64,000 nucleotides of DNA from Monarcha castaneiventris obscurior (GCA_026261815.1 JAMPIT010000510.1:18200001-18264000), one strand, 5' to 3'. Shown: positions 1-13,518, numbered from the stretch's first letter. Program-made: numbers and translations. The notes: generated by a model not told the origin, from the sequence alone.

Positions 1-3000
1 TAACCAAACATATATACACTAAGCCTCTATGTGAATTTCTGCCACATGGTGAGGTGTTTGGAACTTGCCAAGTTTCTTTCCTGGGAAGAAACTTTTACAG
101 CTTTATTATCAGCTAAAGATTTGGATAATTTTTCCTGCCAGTCACATTAAGAAAAATAAAGAGCTTCTCTAAAACCAGCAGAAACATTCTGAATTCTGAT
201 GTAAGGATGGCTTTTATCATCCTGACTTGACTCACTCTGTCAATCCTGAATTTAAAGAAACATTAGTTCATAGAGAATCAGAAACATATAATTCTATATC
301 AGCTTGGCAGATGAGTATATTGGTAATTACATTTGCACTCTCTGTATATCTCTAACAGCTCCAAGTGCTTTTGTTTCAGAACAAAAGTGATAATTTGATT
401 ATGGTCTGAATTCAGGAGAGCACCTAAATGCAGTATAAATTTAAATTATTAAATGTTTGAATCATGTGGACTAGTCAGTTTTGTTATATTTAACTTCTAA
501 ATCAACAGTATATTCTTTTAAAATGATTATCTGTTAAATCAGTATGGTTTGATTTGTGAGTTCCTCAGAAAGAGGAAGGTACCAGAACATCCATATTTCC
601 AACATATAATAAAAGAGAAGATACTATACCTAATCTGATTCAAATGGAGGACAAATACATTTCAGAATCTAGGTTACACAAGACACCACCAAACAAAATT
701 GGCTCTGAAACATCTGGTTTGTTTTATACAAAACCATAAATGTGTGTTTACTAAACGGCCTAAGCTGTTTCATTGGAAGGCACCCTGAACAACAAGGACA
801 GCAGGACAAGTGTTTACAAAGCCAAGGCATATACATTAATCGTGGCATGGCAGCATTTTAAAGAAACCAGCGAATTCAGAGGGATTATAAAACAGCTGGG
901 ATGAATTGTAGGTAGGAACTGTTTTAAATCTCTGGATTCTAGGTCACAACAGAAGCTGTAACACAGGGCACTCACTCGCTCTTGTACTCCTTTGTGTTGC
1001 TTTCTCTTAAAGGAGAATCATGACTTGTAGAGGGCTGGAACCATTATCTCTTCTTTTATGGAAAGCATCAGTTGGTGCAATCATTAGGGATCTTGAAACT
1101 GGGAAGAAGTTTATTGCTGTGACAGATCGGGCAACATATGGAAGGAAGTAAGATGTTCTCCAGAGAGAGATTAAGTTTTTACCAAGGCATTTTACTGAAA
1201 TTTTGGAAAATAAACAGGTCATTAATTGAGTCCAGATTTAGCTACTGCAAATTGTGCAAAGATGTTGCAAACCAGATGCTTTCCCCTATTTGTTTTTACA
1301 ACCCCTTCTATTTATAGATGCCCTTTTTTGATGACTTACTTCTTTAAACGAGGGCATTGTTTTGCACCGGAAGTCTCATCTCAGTTTTGCCAGTAGGTGC
1401 CTGACTAAAACATACATGTTCACACAATTGCAGGGGATGAAACACTCAGCAATAATGTAAGTGGGAAATAATCAGTAGGAAGAAGTTACCATTTAATTCT
1501 TCCCTGGGTTTCTTAGCACATAACAGTTTTCAGCCATTCCCTGTGCAGACCCTGCTAGTGAAATGGTAGGAGCAAAGAAACCTATCCCAAGGACAGCATT
1601 CTTAGACTTGTCTTGCCAATGAAGGTATGACTACAATCCATGTTGGCATTTCCCCAGCTTCCCAAGTTGTGTGACACAGCCACTGATGTACCTGTCAGCC
1701 CTGTGGGAGCACAGCTTCAACTTGAACTCCAGATTAAGGCTGGATCCCAAAATGAGAATGTAGCAGCCAAGTCAACTAAGCTGTACCAACTGACAGAAAT
1801 ACTTGAGAAAAGAAATAGTCATTCCTTTTCCACTTTGGTTTCTTTTAGTCTTCAGAATGCAGGGTCTATTTTATGCTCTATCCGCACAATCTTGATTCAT
1901 GTTATAAATAACATACTGAGTGAAAAACATCTGCCCTGACTTGAAAGCAGTGAGTCTAGTGGGGATGCCTTCTAAAAGGATTGAGCTAGTCACACCAGGT
2001 CCTTTACAGTCAAGACAGAAATAGGTACTTCTGAAAGCAAGTCCTGTCATCCTGAAATAGATGTGTGAGACAAGGGGAATGAATTGCCCTGCGGTGGTGC
2101 TTATTTCTTGCCATAATCCTAGCCAAGTGACAGCACCAAAGACCTGCTTGCAGTGACAGACTGGGAAAAGCCATCTCTTCAGCTGCCACCTAAGTGCCTT
2201 TGATATGGAAATCAGTGAGCCACTAGCACTGCAGAAGTTTAACTTCAGAAATTGCTGCTCATAGCAACTCTGGCTTCATTTTAAGGTACCTGCTCGAGTA
2301 AGCAAAGCAGGAGATGGAGCTGACAAGGCACCTGAGACTTCAATGGCACTTGAACATGCACTTAAAGGTACATGTTCTGACAGTAACCTGCCAGTATACC
2401 TGAACCTTGCATAAATGTATTTCTCAATTTATTCTCTCAATTTCCCAGTTTATTCTGGGGAGGCAGATTGTGAATTACGCATCTTTAGAAGACATTCTGA
2501 ATTCACTGCAATAAAAGCTGTGTGATTTTACTTGTGAACCCTGACAGGCTTAGCTAAGCAACAGGTGCGACAGCCAGAATTCATAATGCATGTTTTAAAG
2601 TGCATTTTGAGGTTCACTTTTCAAAATTCTAGGCAGTTATTCAATGTGTGAATATTTATTTTACTGTGACCTCAGTCAGCACAAAAGTCCATCAGGCTCA
2701 GGTGTCCCGTTTTTCTCAACAGCTGCTAGTGAATGCCTAGGAAAGAGCATAAGAACATGACAGGTTTAAGGTATGACCTCTTAGCTTCCAGGTTTCAGTA
2801 AATAGTTCTTTGCTGATGTTGTTAACAGGGCTGCCAATTAGGAGCAAAGTAAATGGGAGGTTTATGATGTGACTGTGCACTTCCTAGCTGAGCTACACCT
2901 AAGCCTTGTGAGACACACAGACTGTTTCCCGTTTGAAATGTTCTGCAGACGTGTAATCCCTCACATCACAGTCGCTATTTTAAAAAGTTATTTTCATGTC

Positions 3001-6000
3001 ATTCCCAGGTGTCATGGTCAGAGTTGCCTCCCTGTCAGTAGTCTGAGCAAAGTGAAGTGCCACTAATCCGAGCAAAGTGGGAACAAAGTTTATTTTTAAA
3101 GCAATACAGGCTTGCTAATGGTTTGAAAACAAAACATTCAGAACTCCATTTGGTTTGAATTTATCATCCAACCTATTATGTTTGGTAACATATTAGGAAC
3201 CAGTGAGTATATTATTTGTCTCAAGCTCCCCTGGACATAAAAGGAGAAAAAATAAGGACTGAAATACATTAATCTCTGCTTCATTTTGCAATCCAAGTAG
3301 AGAGTATATACAAAATACTTTAAAGTCAATTCCGGTCTCAGCTACTCACGTGCAAATCCTGAGCACTTACAGGGTATCCAATGAATTCTGGCTTGGAGTA
3401 AAACACGTCCACAGCAGCACAGTCTGGAAACTTCTTTCAGGACCCAGTTTTGCCTTAATTTCATGTCCTTATAGCTAAGAACAGTACTTGCCTGTCAAAA
3501 TCTGATTGAACAAGAGGCAAAAAAAATTGGCAAACAGGACCAGCCTTCTTCACAGGTCAGGTGCAATTTTAGTTTAGCAATATTCTGTTGCCCAACTTGA
3601 GATACTTCAAAGAGGTCTTGTGTCCAGACTGAGGAAACCAACCTTCCCAGAAAGTCAGAGCTTTTCAAGTGTCATGGAAAACAGACCCAAGATGAGTAGT
3701 TCCTTTTGAAGGTTTTGGCCAAGGAATTTTTCCAGTAAAACTACATTCCATAAACATGGAGCAACACCTTAAGTAGAAAACAACAAATGAGGAACACCGT
3801 GAGGTTGATTTGAAACAGAGCTGTATATTCAGACAGTGAGACAGGAAGAAAGCCTGTGAGAAGGATGTGATAGGATGCCAGGATAAACATGAGGGCAGAC
3901 GGCAATGTTTTCATCACTCTGTAATTGAGAGAGTAAAAAGAAATTCACAGCTGGAATGGAACTTATCAACCAATTCTCTTGGTGTGCCTACTTCGAGCAG
4001 AGGGGGAATCAACAGAGGAAGAGTCTTGGTAAGTCACTGCTGGAGGAGGGTGTGCAAGGGAGTGTGTGAGCTAGAGAGCAGAGAAGGGAAGCACACCTGT
4101 GTTGGGGACTGGAGGAGAAGGAAGGAATGTCTGCTGGAAAATTGCCTGCATTGCTGCAGGTTCTAGGCTTTCTCTGGCCCTTCCTGCACGCTGGAAGCAT
4201 TCTCCAAAGTCAGGCTATGGGGAAGGAAAGCAGGCTGCCTGCCCTTTTTCAGAAGGAGCAGTGTGGTGGCTGGAAAGGGAGCTATGGGAAGCCCTTTCCT
4301 CTCTGTTGCTCCTGCTATTTGGTGGGTTTCCACTCTGTAAAAAAGAAATCAAATCATCTGCAGCTTTATCCAGTGAGGCACATCAGCTCTGTGGTATGTA
4401 TTTAGCACAGTGCAAAATGGGAGTGAAAAGAAGCATGCAAGAAATACAGAGTCTAAAAATTAAATGCTTAAATTATGCATAGCGCAATTGGTTGCTAAAA
4501 GACAGAAAATCCTGTCCAGGGACTTGTTCAGTTCATAAATATCTATATTGTAAACTGTCCTACTACTGGTTTATTGTGGAAGTTCTGCCAGGGATTATTG
4601 TGAGGGTTTGTTTGGGCTTTTTTTTTTTTATTAAAAAAAAATTATATATGTGTAACTTATACTCCTAAATTTTATGATATGAAGAAAGAAATAATTTGGG
4701 ATTAAAAGCTATAGGCATCATGCATTCTGCTCCAGATATACAGGGCAACTAATATACTATACAGAGCACTTGATGCAGATTATGCTAAATTCTGTCTTTG
4801 GATGAGGAATGAGTGATCCGTGCATGTCTCATATTCCCCCGGCTTCTTTATTTGTGAGGTTGCTATCAGACACCAGCATGGCTGATATCATGCAACCAGG
4901 TAAGTGTGCAGTGAGGTGTGAGTGGTGAGGTGGTGGCTCGGCCTTAGAGCCAGGACAGTGACCAGATTCACTGTTCATCCCTACTGTTTTCTGTACTGGG
5001 CCTTTGTTCTGGTTCTGGTGATCTGGGGAAGGGAAGAAAATGTCGTGTGCACCCTGTCCTGCAGGGCACGGGCAGGCAAATGGCACCATGGGGACAGACC
5101 TCAGCTCTGTGCTGTGTTCAGTGCTCCACTCACCCTTGCAGCAACAGCACAGACCTGCCACGTGTCAGGCCAGATGTCCCTGCACTGCACAGGGACACTG
5201 GCTGCCACAAGGCTTAATTCAGTTTGCTTCCTTAGGGAGATGGGAGAGGCAGAGGCAGAACAGGTCACCAGCCTCTGCAGAGGACATCCCTCTCCAGGAA
5301 CAGTTGCCACCCCACCATAACCTAAACTTCCTCCATGCACCAGTCAAAGCCACAGCTTTCCTGGGTCTCCACGAGGAGTAACCAGGGAAGGGATGGCTTT
5401 GCTGCACCTAGTGGCTGTCCTGGTGGTGATGGCTTGGGGACTGTAGAATAAAAACAGAGAAATTCCAACTGCCAGTGTTTATATGCATCCTACAGAGTAC
5501 TTCCCTGCATGCTAGGCTGCAGTCCAGCCCTGGAGTCCAGGCTCAGTTTATTGGTTAGTGCACGTTGCTCTGCAGAGCCACATGTCCAACCCTACATCCT
5601 TGTTACGCAGAATTTATAAGATCCGATAACATGCATTTAATAACACATTGGGAAATCTCTGGCATTCTGCAAGTTTAGGCAATAAGTGTCACATCTGAAG
5701 GAATCCACTACAGGTATAGGACCATTTTAAAGGGTATTTATTTTCTCTTTAGTTCATGCAGGTGCAGTAGATTTTAGCCTGCCTCTAGTGGACTGATTCT
5801 GCTTGCAAGGAAAATTAATCTTCCTACAAAATTGAATTTCCTTTTTTTACATATAGGTACCAAAATAGTTAAGAAAGGCAAAGATTACTGTTATCAGTCA
5901 GGAAATTGGTGTACAAAGACAGGTTATACAACTTCCCTGGAGTCTTCCAGCAAGTCACTGCCAGCTAGTCCTGTGCCCTAAACATAGTGTCTGTCTGGCT

Positions 6001-6407
6001 CACCGGGCCAGAGACTGAAATCATGCAACAAGTATTCATTGATTTCAAGGAGCCTGGAGAATTTCATGTTTCCATGCACCAGTCTCCTGCTGCTGTATTT
6101 GGAATAGTGTTGCCAAGAACTATTCTGTTCTGCCTTGTTGCTTTTTAAAAATTTTTACGAAATCTACCTTTGGCACTGGTTCTCTAGCACAGAGAGAGGG
6201 AAAAAAAGGTCTGTCAAAACCAGATCAAAACCTGAATATTTCCTCTCCTGCCCATTTCATCATAGTGGTACTGGAGTCCTGTTGAAAAGAAGGTAAATAG
6301 CAGAGCCCTCACCTGAAGTCTGCAAAGGCATGAACCTTCAGCTGAGATCGGAATGTTTGTCTGTGGCTGAGTGACACCAGGAGTAGGGCTGTGTGGGGAT
6401 TTACAAT

Positions 6408-6479
6408 GTGTTTGGATAACTATAAGAAACTAAGTTTATCTAAACACTTTCTTGTGTTATCAGTGTGTTACCCAAACAC
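6408..6479. repeat. Imperfect inverted repeat with three arms
   Basis: GTGTTTGGATAAC at 6408-6420 is the near reverse complement of GTTACCCAAACAC at 6467-6479 (12 of 13 positions). It is also close to the reverse complement of GTTTATCTAAACAC at 6434-6447. The DNA can therefore fold into either of two competing stem-loops of about 13 bp. No terminal duplication or transposon sequence is visible around it, so its origin is unknown. Confidence 0.6.
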
Positions 6480-7318
6480 TTTGTGAGTGAGACTGTGAGA
6501 TTAGGATGTGTAGAAGCCCACCACTACTTTAATACATTTACAGAGTTCCTGTGGGTTTAGCTTTAGGAACCTGGGTATAGATTCAGCAGATGGAGTTGCT
6601 CTAAGGGTATGGAAATCACTTTTAGCTCATTTCTGTCATAATACTCTCCAAATACTTTAGCAGAGGAGGTCTGCCACCTGAAATGTCTTCTTCTGTTTTG
6701 AGCTCTATTTATTACCCAACTGTTGGATTTTTTCCTTAATTTACTTTTGAGAACCACTGTCTTTAGGGACTTTACACAGTGTGGGATGCTGGCTATTCCT
6801 AGCTCATGAAGAGTTCAGCTAAGGCCAATGGAGTCTCTATTCATATGCTGGTGTGGTTTGACTGAGAAAAAATGTTTAAAAACTGAACAGGAGTGAGACC
6901 ATAATGCCTAAATTAGCAGTCAGGCACTGGATGAAACAACTGACCCCTTCCAATGATTTTAGTAACCATCCAGGAGCTCCTGGTCCCTTCAAAGCCCCTG
7001 GGAGAGCAGAAGGAACAGAGGTCACATCCTCTGAGCCCGACATTGTGGACAACAGACCAGCAGCTTACACTTCACCAGCAAATGTGACAGGAGGGCACGG
7101 AGAGGCCGTGCCCAGGGAAATACTGTCATTCTGCAGGCTCCAGCCACGGACCACAGGAGCAGTCATTTTGATGCATTTATGCACGAGCAGTGCTGTTAGG
7201 ATCCCACATTTACATAGGCCATGGGGTGGGTACAGTCTGGTTAGCTCAGGTAAGAACACAGACTGGCCACTCCCACTCAGAACAGCCCCAGTGGGGTGGC
7301 CACTCCAGGTCAGACCAA

Positions 7319-7368
7319 CCAGTGGGCAGTGGGCTATCATGTGTCAGCCAGTGTCAGCCAGTGGGCAG
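7319..7368. repeat. Short nested direct repeat
   Basis: GTGTCAGCCA occurs twice in tandem at 7341-7360. The pair is flanked by two copies of CCAGTGGGCAG at 7319-7329 and 7358-7368. This looks like local slippage or duplication. Confidence 0.7.
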
Positions 7369-7439
7369 ATGCAGCTTTTTGGGGGAAAAATATAATGCTG
7401 GGATAGGCATATAGTGATTGTGTACATCGTATATCCTAC

Positions 7440-8450
7440 CTGCATTCACGTGGCTCAAGGAGGTCCTGAGCCGTGACCTGGAATTTTGTGCTTAATGGCC
7501 CTTGCTGAATTTTTCTTCCAGGGATTTAATCCTTTTTTGAACTCTGCTAACTTCTGGCAACCACTATCCTCTAACAATTACTTCCAGGGGTCAGCTATGC
7601 ACATATGAAGAACTATTTGTGTTCATTCATTTTGAACATTCCCCTACTTACTGTTCCTAACTTTATCCACTGCAAGACCTCATAATTACCAAATGATGGG
7701 CACGCCTTTGTAATAGCATAACCATGTTTGTTGGTGTTTGTTGGTTTGAACTCAATTACTTTCCCAAAAATTTTTAAAATCCTCTTTGCTATTTTTTTTT
7801 GTTCTTACTGAGCACTTGTACTGGGTTTCCATAAACCTGTCCAAGATCTGTTTCCTCAGTGATAACAATTCCATTAAATCTCATCACTGTGCACTGGATC
7901 TCTTTAGTGGCTTTTTTATCCCATACATCTATCAGTTCTCAAAAGCTACAGTTTTAAGGCCTTCTCAATCAATACTGTAGTAACCTTCAGTGTTTACAAC
8001 CAATTTCTGTTTTGACTATCATCACTATATTTTGGCAACTCATTACTCAGTCCCGTTAAAAAAATCATGTATGGATAGTGGACAAAACAGGTTCCAGCAC
8101 TAATGTCTCTGTGAGTCCTCTGGGAACGCAATCCCATTGTGAACATAGATTATTTATTTATCCTTTTGTTTCCTGTCTTTAAGCTGCCATTAAACCACAA
8201 GTGGCTTTTTCCTTCTTACCTGTGATAGCTGAGGTTCTTTATGACTGCTTGGTAGAGGATCTTGGAGGAGCCATTTTCAAATCAGTTACTATTCATTTTG
8301 CTTTTTTAATGTCACTGAGCTCCTCCACAGGAGAACTGATGAGATGAATCACACTTTCTTGCCATGACCCTCATCCTCCTGGCTTTTTGTATATGTCCTT
8401 ATTTCCGTAAGTTTGCCTGAGTGGCTGGTAGGTCAGTCACCTCCCTGCCA
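7440..8450 (-). mobile_element. Ancient CR1 LINE fragment, antisense to plus strand
   Basis: Read on the plus strand, this kilobase follows in order the reverse-complement 3' region of old amniote CR1 elements. First comes a 'ccttttttgaac' block near 7530, then a 'ctaacttctggcaaccactatcc'-type region. A block near 8075-8130 resembles the CR1 text about an element 'defined by the next kilobase' of 3' sequence, followed by 'ccttttgtttcctgtcttt' near 8163 and a 'gtttgcctgagtggctggtaggtcag'-like block near 8410. The match is by eye to remembered consensus sequence and is strongly diverged, which implies an old insertion fixed before most bird radiations. No intact reverse transcriptase remains. 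The element is 5'-truncated and its edges are approximate. Confidence 0.65.
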
Positions 8451-8699
8451 TCCTTTTGTTCCCTAAAACGCACTACTGTCGGACTCCTGCACATAAATTT
8501 CTAATCCTCTGCTTCTGTGCTGTGGCCAGGCCTCTGATGTTCTTGTAATCAGGAAATATTTTATGTAGCATTACTGTCCATTGAATAAGTGAGTCTTAAA
8601 ATGTGAATGGATAGTCCTCTGATGCTGGAACAGGGACACTGGAACAGAAGAAAAGGGCATAATGTACTATTCAGAAGCCTCATCTCCCGGTTTCAAGTT

Positions 8700-9060
8700 T
8701 ATCTTCAAGGGTGTGTGTAACCCTGTCTCTCATGCCTAAGAAGCCCTGCATAGCAGTGTTCATTTTTTAAATTCGCTATCAGACAGTTGACAGAGCAGCT
8801 GACTTTCCTCCAGAACACATCAGTATCGGCTCTCCAGTGAAACAATCCTCTGTTGTAATTCCGTGCAGCTATTAGCCATCTCCATCTCACTTCCCGGCTA
8901 TGCAGAAATCTCTCATAAACTATTTTCCTTTTGCCCCAGTCTGATTCCCGGCAGCCCCAGATGAGCTGCAGAGCCTCGGCGCCCCAGCACGGCCTCAGGA
9001 AGAAAGTCAAAGTGCCGCTGGGCCAGAGGGAAGCATTCCTGGCTGCTCTAGAGTCCCTGC
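8700..9060. promoter_or_regulatory. CpG-enriched block, possible conserved or regulatory element
   Basis: About nine CpG dinucleotides fall within roughly 300 bp, well above the surrounding intergenic sequence. They cluster at 8770-8830 and 8895-9020. Both strands carry short ORFs across it (minus strand 8705-9010), but the minus-strand peptide is unfamiliar and rich in W, R and C, as expected for a chance ORF. It directly follows the ancient CR1 fragment. Retention of CpG suggests constraint or germline hypomethylation; function is inferred only. Confidence 0.3.
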
Positions 9061-9098
9061 TGTTTCATGCCCTGTATGAAAGAGCTTGCAGCCTGTAG
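8940..9098 (+). other. Candidate terminal exon with small ORF
   Basis: A pyrimidine-rich tract ends in an AG at 8938-8939, which would make a good 3' splice site. The reading frame from 8940 stays open to TAG at 9096-9098. It includes an ATG at 8961 that would give 45 residues, beginning MSCRASAPQH and ending in a leucine-, alanine- and glutamate-rich helix-like segment with YERACSL at the C terminus. I recognise no family. An ORF this short in CpG-enriched DNA can arise by chance, and no partner exon is visible. It could equally be a non-coding RNA exon. Confidence 0.2.
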
Positions 9099-9903
9099 TA
9101 ATCCCAGCAAACAGCTCTCAAACAAATGTCTGTGTTCAAACATAAAACGTTTTTCCTAAACAGCAGGCAATGAACTTCTGCTTTTAAAAGTCCTGGTCCC
9201 AGAGATAGAATTCAAAACATGTGAAGTAAGTGACAGCTTCATCTTAAACACAGCTTTGGGTTCCCTGCATGTGAATTTTTTTCTCTTCCTGAGTTTGAGA
9301 AAGGAGAAATTGCCTGTACTTAGCACATGAGCTGCTGTGCAGGCATCTGTAAAGGCAGATACAGGCAAGAAATTGAAGATGTGTGCATAGGCATATGTGG
9401 ATAGGACTTCAATGTCCAGGATATATTGCATATATAAGGTACTGGAGTTAGGCCATAATCTAGCAAACTGAACTATTCTTCTACCTCCAGAATTATAGAA
9501 GGGAGTCCAGAGATCAGCAAGTTGAAAGCAGATGCCTGATTTTTTTTCTTCTGTGACTTGAAAACAAGAGTTTCCTGCTTCTTCTAACTACATGTCACTA
9601 ATGTTAATAACAAATGTGCTCCTCTAGTGGATAGGAAGCTGTTTTGTTCTCATAGAACCAGTGCTTACTAATGACGAGAGGCTGTCAAGTTGCCATTAAA
9701 TTTTAGATGTGAAATAACGAGATAAGTGCAACTAACAATAAAAGGGAAATGGGTCACTTTGGGAAGATCAAGTGGCTGATTACTGTGTGAGAACAGCAGG
9801 TTCAATCCAAGCCTGAAGAACTCCGCGCCAGGTACAACATCACGGACCTATCTCACAGTTCACTGGGATGCATGCATTCTAAGATCTAAATCAGCAGTCC
9901 TGT

Positions 9904-9948
9904 TATATATATATATATATTTTTATTTTTATATATATATATATATAT
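9904..9948. repeat. AT dinucleotide microsatellite, interrupted
   Basis: Two runs of alternating T and A flank a short T-rich centre (about 9920-9931). The two arms are self-complementary, so the tract can form a cruciform and is likely length-polymorphic. Confidence 0.9.
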
Positions 9949-12900
9949 GTAGGAGTACAAGTGGGAAAGTGCTGCTCCTCTCAATTTATCCTCAACTACC
10001 CCGTTGTAGCATTGCCTCATGGGTAATCCTCTAAGGCCAAGGTGGTGCGTAGAAACTCACACTGCTGTTTTGCCCAGAAAGGCCAGTCATAAGTAGATAG
10101 TTTTCTATCAAATGCATTTTAACATTTCTAGAGTACATTACATTGTTTTCTCCAGCTGATGTCAGCACCCTGCTTACAGTGAAATGGAAGCACATCTCAA
10201 GTACTGCCCAAGATGCTGCGGTATCCATGGGCAGCCCTGGGGGAATTTTTCCTGCCAATAGTTTACTCTTTCCTTCTCACACCAAATGCCATTTCAGGGA
10301 GAAAAGGTGGCAGAGGGACATAACAATCAATTAACAGCAATGAAGTGTTGCAGTTCTGCCTGTGAATGCACACAGAGAAGAGTATGGCTCCTTGAGCTGA
10401 CTGTGCCAGCTATACTAAGTCCCTGCACTCATCAGAAGTGCTGTGCTGTATGAATAAGCCTTTAACTAAAGATTCCTGATATCCCAGAGTATTTCAGTAT
10501 CCATCAAGTTGCTGATTGTCATGTTAGATGTGACATGTAGTTATTACACTATAGAAATCAGCATGGATATTTCTGATTCATGTTTTGTTTTTTAAAAAAA
10601 ACACTAATTCCAGACATGGTTTTAATCTGCTTTCCTGCATGGATCAGTCACAACATGGGACCATGGGGTTGGGTTTTCATCTCATGGGACTGTGCTTTTG
10701 TCAGGACTGGCAGCAATTTCAGGGGTGTGCTGGAGCTCCCCCACAACCCTTGTAAAATCCACGAGGAAGCTTTTATTTTGAAGTGCTTTTATGAGATGTA
10801 TTAGCATGAAGTTCAGTGTTGCTCTATTAACTATTCCAGAAACAGTCTGTAGACTGAGACTGAAATATTAATTAGCGCTATTATGTAACAACTTAGACTT
10901 CTGTAGTACTTCTTGTCTGAGAGGTTGATGGCCAAAGGGGTTTCCTCATCTGAGTGACACATTTTTGAAAATAAACAGTGAGTGTCAAGGTAGTCACCAA
11001 ACAAGGATACAGTCATTTAAAAAGTATGCAGTGAGGGCTACTTCTTTCCTTCACCATGCACAACTTCAAGCACAGGAGCTTTCAAACACGCACCGCAAGA
11101 CCAGCTAACTCTTGTTGTTTCTTGTTTTATTTGACTACTATGCAAGTACTGGACTGAAGCCAAAGAATTCAGCCTCAGCACAGGCAGCACTCATCAGCAC
11201 CGAGCCTGGGGCAACCCTCCAGCTCTGAAGTTGTGTTTGGACCCTCATGTCTGGGAGGAAAGTCATCACCCTGCAACAGAGGCTTCTTACTCTGTCCTTT
11301 GTGATCTCTGAGATGAGCTGCTGGGGACGCTGGCAGGGCAGCTCTGCCCTGTTGCCTTACCCTCTGGTGGGGACGTGGGAAGGACAGGCAGCCACAGGGG
11401 CACTGAGGCTGGTACTCTGCTCTCTGTTACAGGCAAATAATTGGGCTTGTTGAGCCCTTAGTGAACTTGTTCACTACTATATACACCTTACATAGGCTCT
11501 TGCCTTGGTTTTTGTATCTTTGGAGTGGCTTTTGAAGCATTACATTTCTCTTGAACTGCTTCCTACTTCCTAGGAAGAATGCAGAATCCCATTAGCTGAA
11601 AAAGTCAATGCATTTTCCAACATAAAAAGAAATCCTTCTGAATATTTAAGCAGAATGGTATGAAATGTTAATACTTGCTTTACATTAGCAATAGCATTTT
11701 ATAAATAGAATTAGGTCAAAGAACTGTAGATTAATCAAATAAGAATTTCCCTGCACAGAGGTAATGTCTCTTTGGATAAACACTATGCCTGTCATTGACC
11801 TTTGGGGGTCTCTGGGATATTTATTCCTGAAAAGACAGCAGCAGAGTGACTGACACACTGGCTAGGCAAGCTGGGGTAGGAATGGGAGCCATTCCTCTTC
11901 CCTGCTGTTCAGGCTCTCTCTGCTCACACCTGTGAAGGATTCCTGCCTCTCCTCTTTGCACAGCAAGGCAGAGAGGAGGCTGGTCAGTCCTAATGCCTGG
12001 CTGCCAGTGCCCAGCCCTGTTTGGGATTACAGATGGTAGTGGTGCCGTGTCTTTGGTCTTGAGTTTGAAGTCTCTGCTTAGAGTCTCAGAGAAGACCATG
12101 CAGCCATACCTGAAGCAAAAAGCAGCACGTACAGCACTTGCAGGTGCTGTTAATGGTAATAACAGGTAATGGAGACTTCCAGTCCACAGCATTCATTTTA
12201 AATTTCTAGGACCCGAAATTACATTTCTCCATTTTATGGCACTGTACAAGTCCCACATTGATGAGGAATAAAATTCATAAGGTGTAATGAGAACAGATTG
12301 CACTGCAATAAAACCCTGCCCTAAGGGGGGTTGCATGGAGCAAAATTTTAATGAGTGGTTGTGAATAAGAGCTATCCTTCCCCCTGTCGTGTTTAGGTGG
12401 CTACATCTGCCCTGTCCTTTGTGAAAAGGCGGGTCCCAGGCAGTGCCACCTCACGGCCCTGCCCTGGTCAGCATCTGTGAGGCTGGAAGGGGGCGGAGAG
12501 CTCCATTGCACCATGGCATGTAGTGACATATTGTTGGCCTCAAGGCTGGAGGACAGGACACAGACAATAATGTCACTGCAGGTAGATGTCCAGGTGGAGT
12601 CTGGGGAGGTCAAGATCCCCCATGGGTTGGGATAGAGGCTGAGCCCCTTCTGCCTGGGACTTGCAGCCACTCCAACAGTGCTGTCAGCTGCCAGGCTCCA
12701 GCTTGACACTGGTCTTGTGGGAAGGGACATGGAGGTGGCAGCACCATTCCTGAGCTGTGATCCTTAGAAATCACTAATTTCCTGTGATTCTTAGAAATCA
12801 GCACACACTAGGTGTGTATTAATCCAAAATATTGGTATTTTAAAATATAATGAAAAATTATTTGCCTAGGAGGGCATTTTCAGTATATTTTCACTCAGAT

Positions 12901-13037
12901 TTGCTGCCCACCTGCTGGGCATAAAAATGGCAGTGTTCTGTTTCTGTATGATTAATCAAAGAAACAGCATCTTCGGCAAACTCAGTGGTTAATACATGAG
13001 GGCATAATGAAAACACATGCCCCTCTGCCTGCTGAAA

Positions 13038-13061
13038 AACAACAACAACAACAACAAAAAA
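13038..13061. repeat. AAC trinucleotide microsatellite with A tail
   Basis: Six AAC units followed by a run of A. An ORF through it (13007-13189 plus) is only a shadow of the repeat. Confidence 0.85.
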
Positions 13062-13518
13062 GAAGGCAAGGCAAGATTATGGCAAGGAATAACAGAGAAC
13101 CTCTCCATCCCTTTTCCCTCTTCCAGGCTGTGACCAGGTCTTGTAGCATTAATGTTAGGGACTTTTGGGTTTTGTTTACTGCTGAGTGACTGCTGTTAGG
13201 TGTTGTTGAGGTTTTTTTCATCCCAAGGGCTTCGCTTGTTCCAGTGCTCGTTGTACCGTGCGGGTTTGGAGATTCAGACAGCCCTTCCATAAACGGACTT
13301 TTTCTTGGCAGACAGGGACATGATTTTTAGAAAAGTAGTGAGGCCATCACAGCCCGAGATGAATCAACAGCTGGGCAGCGTAGAGCAGAGGAGGAAAAGG
13401 TTTTCGGCAGCCCTGATTACCCTAAAACACGCATTCCCAAGCGTCTCCAACTATTTCTTCTTTGCTTTCTGAAGTGGCCCGGTGCAGGTCCTCCGTGCTG
13501 GGTAAACTCCGGCCGGCC

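Larger units (their letters stand above)
1..7430. other. Non-coding DNA, no gene recognised
   Basis: This stretch is AT-leaning and stop-rich in all frames, and no ORF has recognisable motifs. It holds local GC-richer patches at about 4.08-4.33 kb and 4.90-5.42 kb that open overlapping short ORFs on both strands. These look like compositional shadows because the predicted peptides are low in information and conflict between frames. Poly-T/poly-A tracts lie near 4619-4640. It could be intergenic DNA upstream of the CpG island at 13.4-14.3 kb or intronic sequence of a neighbouring gene. I see no CR1 end in it. Confidence 0.6.
9099..13430. other. Non-coding DNA, no gene recognised
   Basis: No ORF here has coding character. 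A GC-richer patch lies at about 12.40-12.76 kb and opens conflicting ORFs on the minus strand that I read as chance. The stretch contains the AT microsatellite at 9.9 kb and an AAC run at 13.04 kb. It is probably the upstream flank of the CpG-island promoter. Confidence 0.6.

Noticed and set aside
4878..4899. Possible small first exon, strong Kozak ATG followed by CAG|GTAAGT
   Set aside because: The start and donor are good, but no promoter-like CpG density or conserved frame supports it. The peptide before the donor is only seven residues (MADIMQP).
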